Below are positions 26,158 through 34,020 of a stretch of 64,000 nucleotides of DNA, piece by piece. Under the pieces are notes generated by a model, which was not told the DNA's origin, did not search any database, and saw only the letters and a list, made by a program, of their open reading frames with translations. Source of the stretch: an uncultured Cohaesibacter sp. GTDB lineage: Bacteria > Pseudomonadota > Alphaproteobacteria > Rhizobiales > Cohaesibacteraceae. The stretch covers positions 4,347,001 to 4,411,000 of the forward strand of contig NZ_OY781091.1 in NCBI RefSeq assembly GCF_963676275.1. Reading direction: 5' to 3'. The stretch's first letter is position 1; every line of letters begins with the position of its first letter. The translations under genes and the position numbers were made by a program.

Positions 26158-27297
26158 TCACAGCAACCTACCTGCCGCTGCGTCGGTGAAGAGGTCGGTG
26201 CTGCGGATATAGCGGTTGAGGGTGGTGTCGGACTTGTGTCCGGTGACTTGTCGGATCTTGAGGTTGGAGGCTCCCGCTTCTGCGGCTGAGGTGGCAAAGC
26301 CTGCCCTCAGGGAATGGCCCGAGAAGGGTGCTGGGTCATAACCTGCATCTCTGAGGCGGACCTTGAGCATCTGGCTGACCGCTTCCCCAGATATCCGGTG
26401 GTTTGAGATCTGACCATGCTTGTTGATGGCGGTGAAGATTGGACCTTGGGTGATCCCCGCGAAGGACATCCAGTCTTTGAGAGCTGAGACAGGGCAATGG
26501 CGGGTGCGCCCGAAAGGAATGGCAACTGTACGCCCCTGTCCTTCCTGATCGGTCTTGGATCTGCGGATGGTGATGAGAAGGCCCTTGTCGACGGCCTCTA
26601 TGTCTTCTGCATTGAGGGCCACGATCTCGGAACGGCGCATGCCTGCCGAGAAGCCAATGAGCAGGATGGCTCTGTCCCTGATATCCTTGGGTCTGTCTTT
26701 GAGAGGATCGAGGATGGCAAAGAGGTCATCTCTCAGGAGCGGCTTTGCCTGTCTCTGGGCTGTCCCAAGCTTTCTTCTGATCCCCCGCATGACAGACCGA
26801 ACCACCTCAGCCTTGGTGGGATCTGCAAAGCCCTTGGCCTGATGGGTCTTGGAGAGAGCCGCAACACGTCGTTCTATGGTGGCCACCGTGAAGAGATCGC
26901 TCATATCAGCCAGATAGTCTGCAATCTGTTCCGGGGTTGAGGGAATGATCCCGCCATTGGCCTCGAAGTGGGCCAGATCCGAGGCATAGGCCCGTTTTGT
27001 GGCCGGAGCAATGGAGTGATTGATCAGGGAGCGGGACGAGGCGGAAAGCGGCAATGTGGGGACTCTGCCATTGCTGCGCGGATCACTTTCTGATGTGGCA
27101 GGGTCATTGCACTTAATTGCAATGGATTTTTTCTTTGGCGCACTGCCATTGCAATTAAGTGCAATCAATAAAGACTCTGTATCATCCGAAGTCTTGAGGC
27201 TCTGTTTATCTTTTAGGTCAAATTCTAACGATTCGTCGATTTTCTTGGTCTGTGTTTCTGAGGTCACATCCACTGGGAGCTGTATCTTGTCCGTCAT
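26158..27297 (-). CDS. Tyrosine recombinase, second in the island
   Basis: A 379-residue site-specific recombinase. Catalytic residues are visible: Arg in SAGMRRSEIVAL, HxxR in HSLRAGFAT, His in VTGHKSDTTL and Tyr in NRYIRSTD. The core-binding domain is at about 95-190 (YASDLAHFEANGGIIPS...DYLADMS). The first 90 residues look disordered and contain IALNCNG and IAIKCND, encoded by two inverted copies of an 18-bp palindrome-like sequence. The ATG overlaps the stop of the upstream gene by four bases (ATGA), so the two proteins are coupled. Similar solo recombinases occur on rhizobial plasmids and resolve multimers or move cassettes; the role here is unknown. Confidence 0.85.
   Translation of the reverse strand: MTDKIQLPVDVTSETQTKKIDESLEFDLKDKQSLKTSDDTESLLIALNCNGSAPKKKSIAIKCNDPATSESDPRSNGRVPTLPLSASSRSLINHSIAPATKRAYASDLAHFEANGGIIPSTPEQIADYLADMSDLFTVATIERRVAALSKTHQAKGFADPTKAEVVRSVMRGIRRKLGTAQRQAKPLLRDDLFAILDPLKDRPKDIRDRAILLIGFSAGMRRSEIVALNAEDIEAVDKGLLITIRRSKTDQEGQGRTVAIPFGRTRHCPVSALKDWMSFAGITQGPIFTAINKHGQISNHRISGEAVSQMLKVRLRDAGYDPAPFSGHSLRAGFATSAAEAGASNLKIRQVTGHKSDTTLNRYIRSTDLFTDAAAGRLL
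27106..27165. repeat. Inverted 18-bp repeats related to the XRE-side palindrome
   Basis: ATTGCACTTAATTGCAAT (27106-27123) and its exact reverse complement ATTGCAATTAAGTGCAAT (27148-27165) lie within the recombinase coding sequence. Each is itself a near-palindrome and shares TGCAA/TTAA/TTGCA spacing with the site at 7431-7444. Confidence 0.6.
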
Positions 27298-28394
27298 TGG
27301 TTGTTTGCCTCCCATTCCATGGCCTCTTCTCGCATCTCATTGAGAATGGGGATGGCCTGCCGCATGAGAGGCAGAGCCTGAGCGATCCTATCGGGGGAGA
27401 TGGTGCTGAGGTTTGGTCTCAGAGCTTCCCTCTGTGCCTTGCGCTTGAGGTCAATGGCAAGTGGCCCATCCATGCGGCAGAGACAGAGATCCCCCTCCAC
27501 ATGCCGCAGGAGATGAACAAGGCAGGAAAGCTGCTTGTCTGCTGGAACAGCCTCCCTCAGCCAGTAGCCTAAGCCCGTGTTGGATTGAGCCAACTGCCTT
27601 AAGGCCTGTCGTCCTATCGCCGTAGAGCCATCCAGAGTCCAACAGGGCACCTTCCCGATCCATCGGGTACCCATGAGGGGATCAGGCCTTGTTTCTTCTC
27701 TGAGGCCATTCTGAAGCGTGAGGAGAGCCACAAGCAGAAGGAGGATGGATCCTGTTTGCCTGAAGCCTTCCCTTGCGATGGTGCGCATGGTGGGCGCAAC
27801 GCCAATGTCGGAGAGCAGATCAAAGGCCATTCCTTGATGCCCTCTCTTAAGGCTCTCCATCAGAATGAGGCCTCTTACCATCAGATCATGATCACTGACC
27901 ATCAACCGATCAAGCCTGTCGGTTGGCAGGCTGGATACCCGTTGCCTTTCTCCCTCTAGCTCTGGCCAATGTTTGAGGAGAGCCAACAGGTCAGAGGCAG
28001 CTTGGCTCTTGCTGGTGGAGCAAAGGCAATCAAGGACGGGGCATAGGATGATCCAGTCTTCCTCGAAGGTGCGACAGATGCCTCTGTCAGTAAGGGCTGA
28101 GGTGACAAAGGCCAGTGCAGGAAGATCTCCAACACCGATATCAGCAAAGGCCGCAAGGGCAATCTGTCGCCGCAAGAGATCCGGGCTCTGATGCCAGAGG
28201 GTGGCTGATGCAATCCCGGCAAGATCAGCATGCCCTCTGCGGATGGCCTTGCGCAGAAGGGACACGGCTTGCCCCCGTCCAATTGGCAAAGGGTCAGGGA
28301 CAGCATGAGGATCACCCAGAGCAGAACATGACCTGCCCTCTAGGAATTGCGATTGGGATGTGCAGTAGCGATTATGGGAAATGGGTTGTTGCAT
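27294..28394 (-). CDS. Helical protein coupled to the recombinase, unknown function
   Basis: A 366-residue, mostly helical protein. Residues 50-105 (RGQAVSLLRKAIRRGHADLAGIASATLWHQSPDLLRRQIALAAFADIGVGD) resemble the C-terminal helical domain of RarA/MgsA-type clamp-loader ATPases, where ALRRGDxxxAL...RRLVxxASEDIG is typical. No ATPase domain precedes it. The rest, rich in Leu and Arg, is not recognised. The start has a perfect AAGGAGG six bases upstream, which rejects the longer GTG-initiated frame. The four-base overlap with the recombinase gene suggests the two proteins work together, perhaps as an accessory factor that controls recombination. Confidence 0.6.
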   Translation of the reverse strand: MQQPISHNRYCTSQSQFLEGRSCSALGDPHAVPDPLPIGRGQAVSLLRKAIRRGHADLAGIASATLWHQSPDLLRRQIALAAFADIGVGDLPALAFVTSALTDRGICRTFEEDWIILCPVLDCLCSTSKSQAASDLLALLKHWPELEGERQRVSSLPTDRLDRLMVSDHDLMVRGLILMESLKRGHQGMAFDLLSDIGVAPTMRTIAREGFRQTGSILLLLVALLTLQNGLREETRPDPLMGTRWIGKVPCWTLDGSTAIGRQALRQLAQSNTGLGYWLREAVPADKQLSCLVHLLRHVEGDLCLCRMDGPLAIDLKRKAQREALRPNLSTISPDRIAQALPLMRQAIPILNEMREEAMEWEANNQ

Positions 28395-28788
28395 GAAAGC
28401 CTCCTTGCGGGAGGCCGGAAACGTGATACCCACCTAAACATTATCAAAAGGAGACTCTGGCGAACAGCCGGAAGTTCCAGACCGGCAAAGATGCTTAACG
28501 GGATCCTCCCGTATCATTCCGAGATCCACAAGGGGCAGAACCAGTGTGACATCGGCTTTCTGACTGCCTCTTGACGGGCTCTCTGGCTGGTATCTCTGTT
28601 TGCTCTACAGGGGTGGTATGTAGGGGGATTTCTGTCTTGGCTCTAAGGGGGGTCATAATGAGGGTGTTCTCAACGAGATTCGTGTTCTCTCTAAAGAACT
28701 ACAGTACCCTCAAAGAAGCACTTTTGGGTCATTTGGTTAGGTACATGATTTTACTGGTTTATCACCGATTTTTAGGTGTTTTTAGGGT
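28395..28788. other. Upstream region of the recombinase operon
   Basis: About 390 bp without a convincing gene. It should hold the promoter of the recombinase operon on the minus strand. The plus-strand frame at 28571-28834 has no ribosome binding site and runs into the terminator, so I do not call it. Confidence 0.4.
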
Positions 28789-28791
28789 ATC

Positions 28792-28832
28792 AAAAAGGCC
28801 CCCGCAAAATCGTGTTTTGGAGGCCCTTTTTT
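28792..28832. terminator. Bidirectional intrinsic terminator
   Basis: GGCC...CAAAA-tcgtg-TTTTG..GGCC with AAAAA before and TTTTTT after works in both directions. On the minus strand it ends the DUF488 operon and its small ORF, 38 bases past that ORF's stop codon. Confidence 0.8.
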
Positions 28833-28869
28833 AGGCGACATAAATATTTACTTACATTCCTAAATTTCT

Positions 28870-29016
28870 TTACGTTTCAAGCTCCGAATGAGGTATTCCT
28901 AGCCTATCTGCTAGAGCGAAGATCTTGTGCCGATTTTGGTCATTGATCGATAGGAGCTCTTCTATCATTGACTCCACTTTTCGATATGAGTCACTCAGTT
29001 CTCTCAGTGTCTGCAT
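28870..29016 (-). CDS. Small helical protein (48 residues) behind the DUF488 gene
   Basis: A short frame beginning with ATG eight bases after the stop of the DUF488 gene and ending before the bidirectional terminator. The product (MQTLRELSDSYRKVESMIEE followed by LLSINDQNRHKIFALADRLG and IPHSELET) is charged, amphipathic and strongly helical, unlike a random frame. No family is recognised. Position suggests co-translation with the DUF488 protein. The ribosome binding site is weak (GATGAAG), so expression would depend on coupling. Confidence 0.5.
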   Translation of the reverse strand: MQTLRELSDSYRKVESMIEELLSINDQNRHKIFALADRLGIPHSELET

Positions 29017-29023
29017 GTCTTCA

Positions 29024-29578
29024 TCAGAGGAGGATGCCCTGCTTCCTGGCTTGCAGACGATAGGCAGCTGTCAGGCGCTCTGATCGAGATTGCAGCAGGT
29101 CTCGCTCTTTCCCCCAACCGACCATCAAACGGTCTTCTGTCTCTGTCTGTCTCTCTATGGTGCCATCTCTGAGGATGTGGGAAGGTTGGACCCCGCATTT
29201 GCCTGCGAGATGCCGGGAGATCAAGAGGAAGCGATGACAGGTCAGAGGATCATGTTCCGAGCACATCAGAGCCGGGATGGCCTGTCCCGCGATATCGAGC
29301 AATTGCTCTATCCCCGCAAGGAAGCCAGAGGCCTTCTCCATCTTGCGGTAATCAGTGACAGGATCATCAGAAAGCCCTCCGAGCTTGTCCCCGAGAAAGA
29401 CATAGGAGATCCCGCAAGCCTCAAGGCGCTTTGCCAGTTCCTTCTGCCGGAAGTGTGGTTGGCGTGACCATGGCTTCGATCTAACATCCACGAGAGTTTG
29501 AACACCCGCCCCTTTGATTAGGCTGAGGAAGGTCAGCCAGTCATGGTTCGAGTGGCCCACTGTCATGATCTGTTGCAT
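29024..29578 (-). CDS. DUF488-family protein
   Basis: A 184-residue protein with all the DUF488 hallmarks: N-terminal IMTVGHSNHDWLTFLSLIKGAGVQTLVDVRS, then QPHFRQKELAKRL, GISYVFLGDKLGG and the CSEHDPLTCHRFL motif, whose Cys and His residues are conserved in the family. The function of DUF488 is not settled; members often sit beside DNA-modifying or mobile genes. The start is the ATG preceded by AAGGAA; the frame stays open upstream but without a better site. It heads a small operon with the 48-residue ORF, next to the integrase. Confidence 0.85.
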   Translation of the reverse strand: MQQIMTVGHSNHDWLTFLSLIKGAGVQTLVDVRSKPWSRQPHFRQKELAKRLEACGISYVFLGDKLGGLSDDPVTDYRKMEKASGFLAGIEQLLDIAGQAIPALMCSEHDPLTCHRFLLISRHLAGKCGVQPSHILRDGTIERQTETEDRLMVGWGKERDLLQSRSERLTAAYRLQARKQGILL

Positions 29579-29708
29579 CGCAAGGTTCCTTTCTATCCCC
29601 CAGAATCTAGGGCAAGGGGACACTCCCGACAATGCCAGAAAGACAATTGTTCGTTTAAAAACTGATAGTTACATAATTCTTCGGTCAAATTGCCACCACA
29701 GCAAACAC

Positions 29709-31450
29709 CTAGACGTTGGCTCCGACACCATAGAGGAAACTGAGATCCAATCCGGGGTAGCTGATCTTGTTGACCCATTTGACATGGAGATCAGGATTGC
29801 CGGGATCGCCGTAGTCGTCGCTGACGGCCTTCCCTGTTGGTGACCATCCTGCAATAGCCAGAAGCGTTTCTGGCGGAGCATCCACGCGTCTTAAGGCATC
29901 CCGAACCGTGTGGCGGAAGGAATAGAAGGTCTGTCGCTCCGTTAGGATGATCTCTTGCGGCAGGAAGCTTTCCCTGAACCGCCGGGCGGCATATTTGGTC
30001 GTATTGCCATACTTATCCGGCGTCAATTCCCAGAAGAGACGTTTCTCCTCTTTCTTGGCCTGCTTCTTGCGGACCTTCACGAAGTCAAGGAACCCGATTT
30101 TTATCAATTCCTCATGGATTGGGACACGCCGACGACTAGAGGCGGTCTTGAAGGTCTTACCATCGTCATCCTCTGTTTCGAGCATATCGAGATACCAAGT
30201 CCCGGCCTTCGTCACCTTGATGTCATCCATATGGAGCTGGGTGATCTCATTGGGCCTTGCCCCACTCATTGCCATGATCAGAGGCAACCAGAAGCGCCAC
30301 GCCCTATCCTTCTTCAGGTAAGGCTTGGCTGCATCTGGAGTGCAGGATTGATAGAATGTTCCAGTGAAGAAGCTGCAGATCTGGTCATTGTCCAGCGGGG
30401 CTCTCTTCTTGTCAGCAGCAATCTTGTCCTTCTTGATGGGCTGTAACCCCTCGGCAGGGTTGTGACTGAGATAGCCCTTTCTGACAGCAACCTTGAGGAT
30501 GTTCCGAAGGCAATTGAGATATTCTTTCTGCGTAACTGGGCCGATCACCTTCAAATGCTTCTTCTCGGCCAAACTGATCAGCTCGGCGATGGACAGTTTG
30601 GCATCGAGCGTATTGCGATATCTTGGAAGCTGGGCAAGCATGCTCCGCAGCGTCTGGATAACACTATCATCAATCTCTGAGACTGGGGTTCCCTCACCTA
30701 TTGCCTCACGAAAGAAGGTTATCTTGGACTCCACCTCGTCGGCCCGTTTGTCAGAGACCGCATTCTCCTTGTAGGATTCCTTCAGCTCAGTCCAGTAGAT
30801 GTCAGCCAAATCCCCGAAGGTGACTTTGGGCGTTATGGATGGATCGAACAATGGGTCATGGAAGGAACGGTCATGATGGTCATTGAGGCGGTCCAATTCC
30901 CGCATTCCCAATTCCATCAAGGCACGCCGCATTCGCCCTGCGAAGGCTGCCTCCTGATCCTTGTTCTCGATGACAGCACCCTTCTCTTCAAGGATCCTGT
31001 CTACGGCCTTTGAGATCCATTCCTGTGCGTTGGGATGATCTAGATCCTTGAGGAACTGCAACTCCGTCTCGGCATCAACAATCATTTCTGCACGCTGTGC
31101 CTGATCGCTTGCAGCGATGGCGGCCTCAAGATCTGCGGCTTTTGCTGATCCTTCGCCTCCACATGCTGTCTCAGATAGTCGGTCAACATGGGCATCGATA
31201 CCGGAGCCAGGCCGTTCTTGACGGTATCTGAGGATGATTCAAGGTGGGCTTCAGCCCCAGCCATCATCGCGTCGAATTCGACATCCTTGATGTTGCGACG
31301 CTTGCGGGCCTCTTTGAGGTCTGTTGTCCCCAGAGAGACTTTGATGAAGGTCTTTTCGAGAATCGGGATGAGCTTTGTCGGCACCCGGCGATAGTAGTGC
31401 CAGGTCTCTCCACGCTTCTGTAAATGCTTGGTCTCGGCCACGTCTGTCAT
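29709..31450 (-). pseudogene. int: Island integrase (tyrosine recombinase, DUF6538 type), frameshifted
   Basis: Two overlapping frames make up one integrase of about 580 residues. The first 122 codons hold the DUF6538-like start (HLQKRGETWHYYRRVPTKL...IKVSLGTTDLKEARKRRN). The second frame carries the core-binding and catalytic domains: Arg in SGARPNEITQLH, HxxR in FRHTVRDAL, Trp in IAGWSP and Tyr in SDDYGDP. The frames rejoin if one base is added near 31136-31145 on the gene strand (CAAAAGCCGCAG), giving EAKDQQKAADLEAAIAA. No good slippery heptamer is seen, so mutation or sequencing error is more likely than programmed frameshifting. The gene lies about 90 bp from tRNA-Leu, facing away from it, as expected for the enzyme that inserted the island. 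Confidence 0.8.
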
Positions 31451-31500
31451 GCCTGTTTGTATACCACATTTGTGACCAACAAGCTGTTAACAAACCGCAG

Positions 31501-31528
31501 AAATCCCTAAGTTTGAGGGATTATAACC
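31501..31528 (-). terminator. Hairpin now serving as tRNA-Leu terminator
   Basis: On the minus strand AATCCCT-caaactt-AGGGATTTC lies 16 bases after the tRNA 3' end. It comes from the island and appears to replace the original terminator stranded at 6211-6253. The T-run is short. Confidence 0.5.
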
Positions 31529-31543
31529 AGTTAGCAAGAAGAG

Positions 31544-31560
31544 TGGTGCCCCTGGCCCGA
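31544..31560 (+). repeat. tRNA-proximal attachment site
   Basis: The last 17 bases of tRNA-Leu, identical to the copy at 6273. Crossover must have occurred within these bases, leaving the tRNA whole. Confidence 0.8.
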
Positions 31561-31630
31561 CTCGAACGGGCACTCCGGTGAAGGAAACGGATTTTGAATC
31601 CGTCGCGTCTACCAGTTCCGCCACAGGGGC
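31544..31630 (-). tRNA. tRNA-Leu (anticodon CAA)
   Basis: An 87-nt tRNA with encoded CCA. The acceptor arms GCCCCTG/CAGGGGC pair. The anticodon stem ACGGA/TCCGT encloses TTCAAAA, giving CAA, a leucine anticodon. A long variable arm typical of class II tRNAs follows, and the T arm is GCCCG-TTCGAGT-CGGGC. It is the integration target of the island. Confidence 0.95.
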
Positions 31631-31893
31631 ATATTTGTGCGCCGAATATAAAAGCAAAATCCCTCGCGTCAACTCATAACCGTCATAAATCTTCTATAGT
31701 CAACACGAATTGACACCTGCTATCCGCTTGCCATAAGAAGCCGACTGGTAATAGGGCGCGCAAGCGATTACCTATAGTCATCAAGTCCAGCATTCGAACA
31801 TTCGCATGTCCAACCGGCAGCAGACCGCTGCCAACCATCAGGAGCGAATGATTCAAGCCGGCTCAAGAAAACCGATTTTGTGGAAAGTAAGCC

Positions 31894-32475
31894 ATGCTTC
31901 GAAAAATGTATGACTGGACAATGGGACTGGCCAGCAGCCGCCGGGCCACATGGGCGCTGGCAGGAGTTTCCTTTATTGAAAGCTCCGTTTTCCCTATCCC
32001 CCCCGACACCTTGCTGATACCGATGGTCATTGCCAAAAAGGAAAAGGCATGGCTCTACGGCACCATATGCACCATGGCGTCGGTCATTGGCGGCCTGCTG
32101 GGCTACGCCATAGGCGCGCTGCTCTTCACCCAGATTGCCGAACCGATCCTTGCCTTTTATGGCTATGCCGACAAATTTGCATCCTTCACCGAGCATTATA
32201 ATGACTGGGGTGTCTGGATCGTTCTGATCGCCGGTCTGACCCCCTTCCCCTATAAAGTCATTACCATCGCATCAGGGGCAACCGGGCTTTCTCTGCCAGT
32301 CTTCATGGCTGCCTCCATTCTGGCCCGAGGCCTGCGCTTTTTCATTTTGGCGGCTTTGCTCTACTGGCTTGGCCCTTCCATTCGCGATTTCATTGAAAGG
32401 CGTCTTGGTCTGGTCTTCACGGTGGCGATGATCTTGCTGGTGGGGGGCTTTGCCTCAGTCAAATATCTGCTTTAG
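31894..32475 (+). CDS. YqaA-type DedA/VTT-domain membrane protein
   Basis: A 193-residue inner-membrane protein with five to six hydrophobic segments. VSFIESSVFPIPPDTLLIPMVI and GLTPFPYKVITIASGATGL are the two re-entrant motifs of the SNARE-associated/VTT family; the YqaA branch is the short form. DedA relatives are thought to flip undecaprenyl phosphate or phospholipids. The start has GGAAAG upstream. First gene right of the tRNA, co-directional with dsbB but separated by about 150 bp. Confidence 0.85.
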   Translation: MLRKMYDWTMGLASSRRATWALAGVSFIESSVFPIPPDTLLIPMVIAKKEKAWLYGTICTMASVIGGLLGYAIGALLFTQIAEPILAFYGYADKFASFTEHYNDWGVWIVLIAGLTPFPYKVITIASGATGLSLPVFMAASILARGLRFFILAALLYWLGPSIRDFIERRLGLVFTVAMILLVGGFASVKYLL

Positions 32476-32628
32476 GAAAGATGGCCAAAAGCAGCCGCTT
32501 TTCCGCAAGCACCATCACATGCCTCGCCATTGAGACGAATTGCAGCATGTGGAGCCATTGACAAATTTTGGACATGGTTCGTCTATACCGAGCAACTAAA
32601 GAATAAGAAATCCGGAAAGAAACCTCAT

Positions 32629-33207
32629 ATGAAACTGTCAGCTCCAATTGGAAAAACCCAGGCAATGGCTGCCACGCTGCTCCTGCTGGGTGCGCTTTTC
32701 ATCTCAGCCTGTTCGCTGGGTTTCGAGCATATCGGCGGCTATCAGCCCTGCCAGCTCTGTTATATCCAGCGCCATGTTCACTATGCGCTAATCCCTCTCA
32801 CTCTGGTGACATTGCTGACCGTCTGGCGCAATTTGCCGCCATTGGTGATACGGCTTGCCTTTATCATACTGGCTGGCGTACTCGTCTATGGCGCAGCGGT
32901 TGGCGTCTATCAGGCCGGTGCCGAATGGGAATTCTGGCTTGGTCCCAATGACTGCGCCAACACGGTGCCGATCACCACGGACGCCTCCAACCTGCTTGCC
33001 CAGCTCAGAACCACCAAGCTGATCAGCTGCGATGTCGCCCAGTTGCGCATTCTCGGCCTGTCCTTTGGCGGCTGGAATGCTGTCCTGTCCAGCATCGAAG
33101 CCATCATTGCCCTTTGTGGCGCCTTCCTTTCCAAGGATGCCCTTGCGCCTCTGTTTGCGCGTCTGCCATTCCTTGGCAACTGGATGGGAGCCATCAACAA
33201 GAATTGA
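32629..33207 (+). CDS. dsbB: Disulfide bond formation protein B
   Basis: A 192-residue inner-membrane protein with four membrane segments. The CQLC pair (Cys41, Cys44) follows the first segment, and a second periplasmic pair is in NDCANTVPITT and LISCDVAQ. The enzyme reoxidises DsbA and passes electrons to quinone. The ATG preceded by GGAAAG is preferred; an upstream frame extension of 33 codons has no support. It converges on the alkA-like gene. A TlpA-type thioredoxin is found elsewhere in the window. Confidence 0.88.
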   Translation: MKLSAPIGKTQAMAATLLLLGALFISACSLGFEHIGGYQPCQLCYIQRHVHYALIPLTLVTLLTVWRNLPPLVIRLAFIILAGVLVYGAAVGVYQAGAEWEFWLGPNDCANTVPITTDASNLLAQLRTTKLISCDVAQLRILGLSFGGWNAVLSSIEAIIALCGAFLSKDALAPLFARLPFLGNWMGAINKN

Positions 33208-33251
33208 GCCTGATGGCGCAATGACAGTTTGAAGCTCAAGGGGGGCGCGGG

Positions 33252-33893
33252 TCAGACAACACCCTCGCGCCCTTCTTTCATCTGCCGGTAGTGGGCCCAG
33301 AACAGATGCGCAGCCGCCCCGCGCTCCGGCGACCAGACTTGCGCCGCCATCCCGGCAAGCTGCTTTTCCGAGGGGCGCGCCTCAAGTCCCAAGGCATGGG
33401 CCACGGCCACCTGCAGCGCCAGATCTCCGGCGGGAAATATATCGGCAACGCCCAGACAGAAGAGCAGATAGACATCTGCCGTCCAAGGCCCAACCCCATG
33501 CAGGGAGACAAGCGCGGCCCGCACAAAGCCGGGCTCTAGAGCGGCCAACCCATCGAGATCGAAACCTCCCCGGATCGCATCGATAATATGCAACACGGTC
33601 CGGATTTTCGGGCGCGACAGGCCGCAAAGGCGCAAATCCTCCTCACCGGCCGCTTGCAACAAACGGGTGTCACAGGCGGGAAAACGCTTGGTGAATTTCT
33701 GCCAGATCGCTCTTGCCGAAGCCACAGAGACCTGCTGCGCTAATATGATCTGCAACAGGCCCTCAAGCCCTGCGGGCTGACGCCGCAAGCTGATCGGGGC
33801 GCATTGCTCAACAAGAGGCGCAAGACGGGGATCGCGCTCAACCAGCCGCCTGAGCGAGGCATCAAGATCTTGCTGACAATGCAGAATGGTCAC
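33252..33893 (-). CDS. DNA-3-methyladenine glycosylase II (AlkA-like)
   Basis: A 213-residue HhH-GPD glycosylase. The helix-hairpin-helix SLHGVGPWTADVYLLFCLG and the catalytic Asp in FPAGDLALQ are clear, and SVASARAIWQKF is the usual N-terminal helix. It lacks the N-terminal AlkA_N domain, so it is the short form that removes alkylated purines in base excision repair. Convergent with dsbB and divergent from gluQ, whose start lies 128 bases away. The Cys ligands of an iron-sulfur cluster are absent, which separates it from Nth/MutY. Confidence 0.85.
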   Translation of the reverse strand: MTILHCQQDLDASLRRLVERDPRLAPLVEQCAPISLRRQPAGLEGLLQIILAQQVSVASARAIWQKFTKRFPACDTRLLQAAGEEDLRLCGLSRPKIRTVLHIIDAIRGGFDLDGLAALEPGFVRAALVSLHGVGPWTADVYLLFCLGVADIFPAGDLALQVAVAHALGLEARPSEKQLAGMAAQVWSPERGAAAHLFWAHYRQMKEGREGVV

Positions 33894-34020
33894 CGCCCCC
33901 TCCTTCTCTCCACCATCGGGCAGGAAGAAAAACTCCTGCCCTCAAGATGCTGGACGAACCCCACATCTAAAGGCTATCAAGAAGAGGCGCAACATCATCA
34001 AGGCTCTTAAGTCCAGTTTC

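Larger units (their letters stand above)
6273..31543. mobile_element. Genomic island integrated at tRNA-Leu(CAA), about 25.3 kb
   Basis: The limits are set by a 17-bp direct repeat of the tRNA 3' end (6273-6289 and 31544-31560). A tyrosine integrase gene sits directly inside the tRNA-proximal end and the tRNA's original terminator lies just outside the distal end. Inside are typical island genes: a P4-type primase fragment, an IS3 element, a second recombinase, a toxin-antitoxin pair, a reverse transcriptase defence operon and resistance-type cargo. The left third (6.4-14.3 kb) has core-like composition, whereas 16.2-19.4 kb and 23.3-26 kb are clearly more AT-rich, so the island looks assembled from several sources. 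The broken integrase and primase suggest it may now be immobile on its own. Confidence 0.8.

Noticed and set aside
28571..28834. 87-residue plus-strand ORF
   Set aside because: Runs through an intrinsic terminator, no ribosome binding site, no protein-like pattern.
31082..31450. Separate small protein upstream of the integrase
   Set aside because: It is the DUF6538-like N-terminus of the same integrase, cut off by a one-base frameshift.
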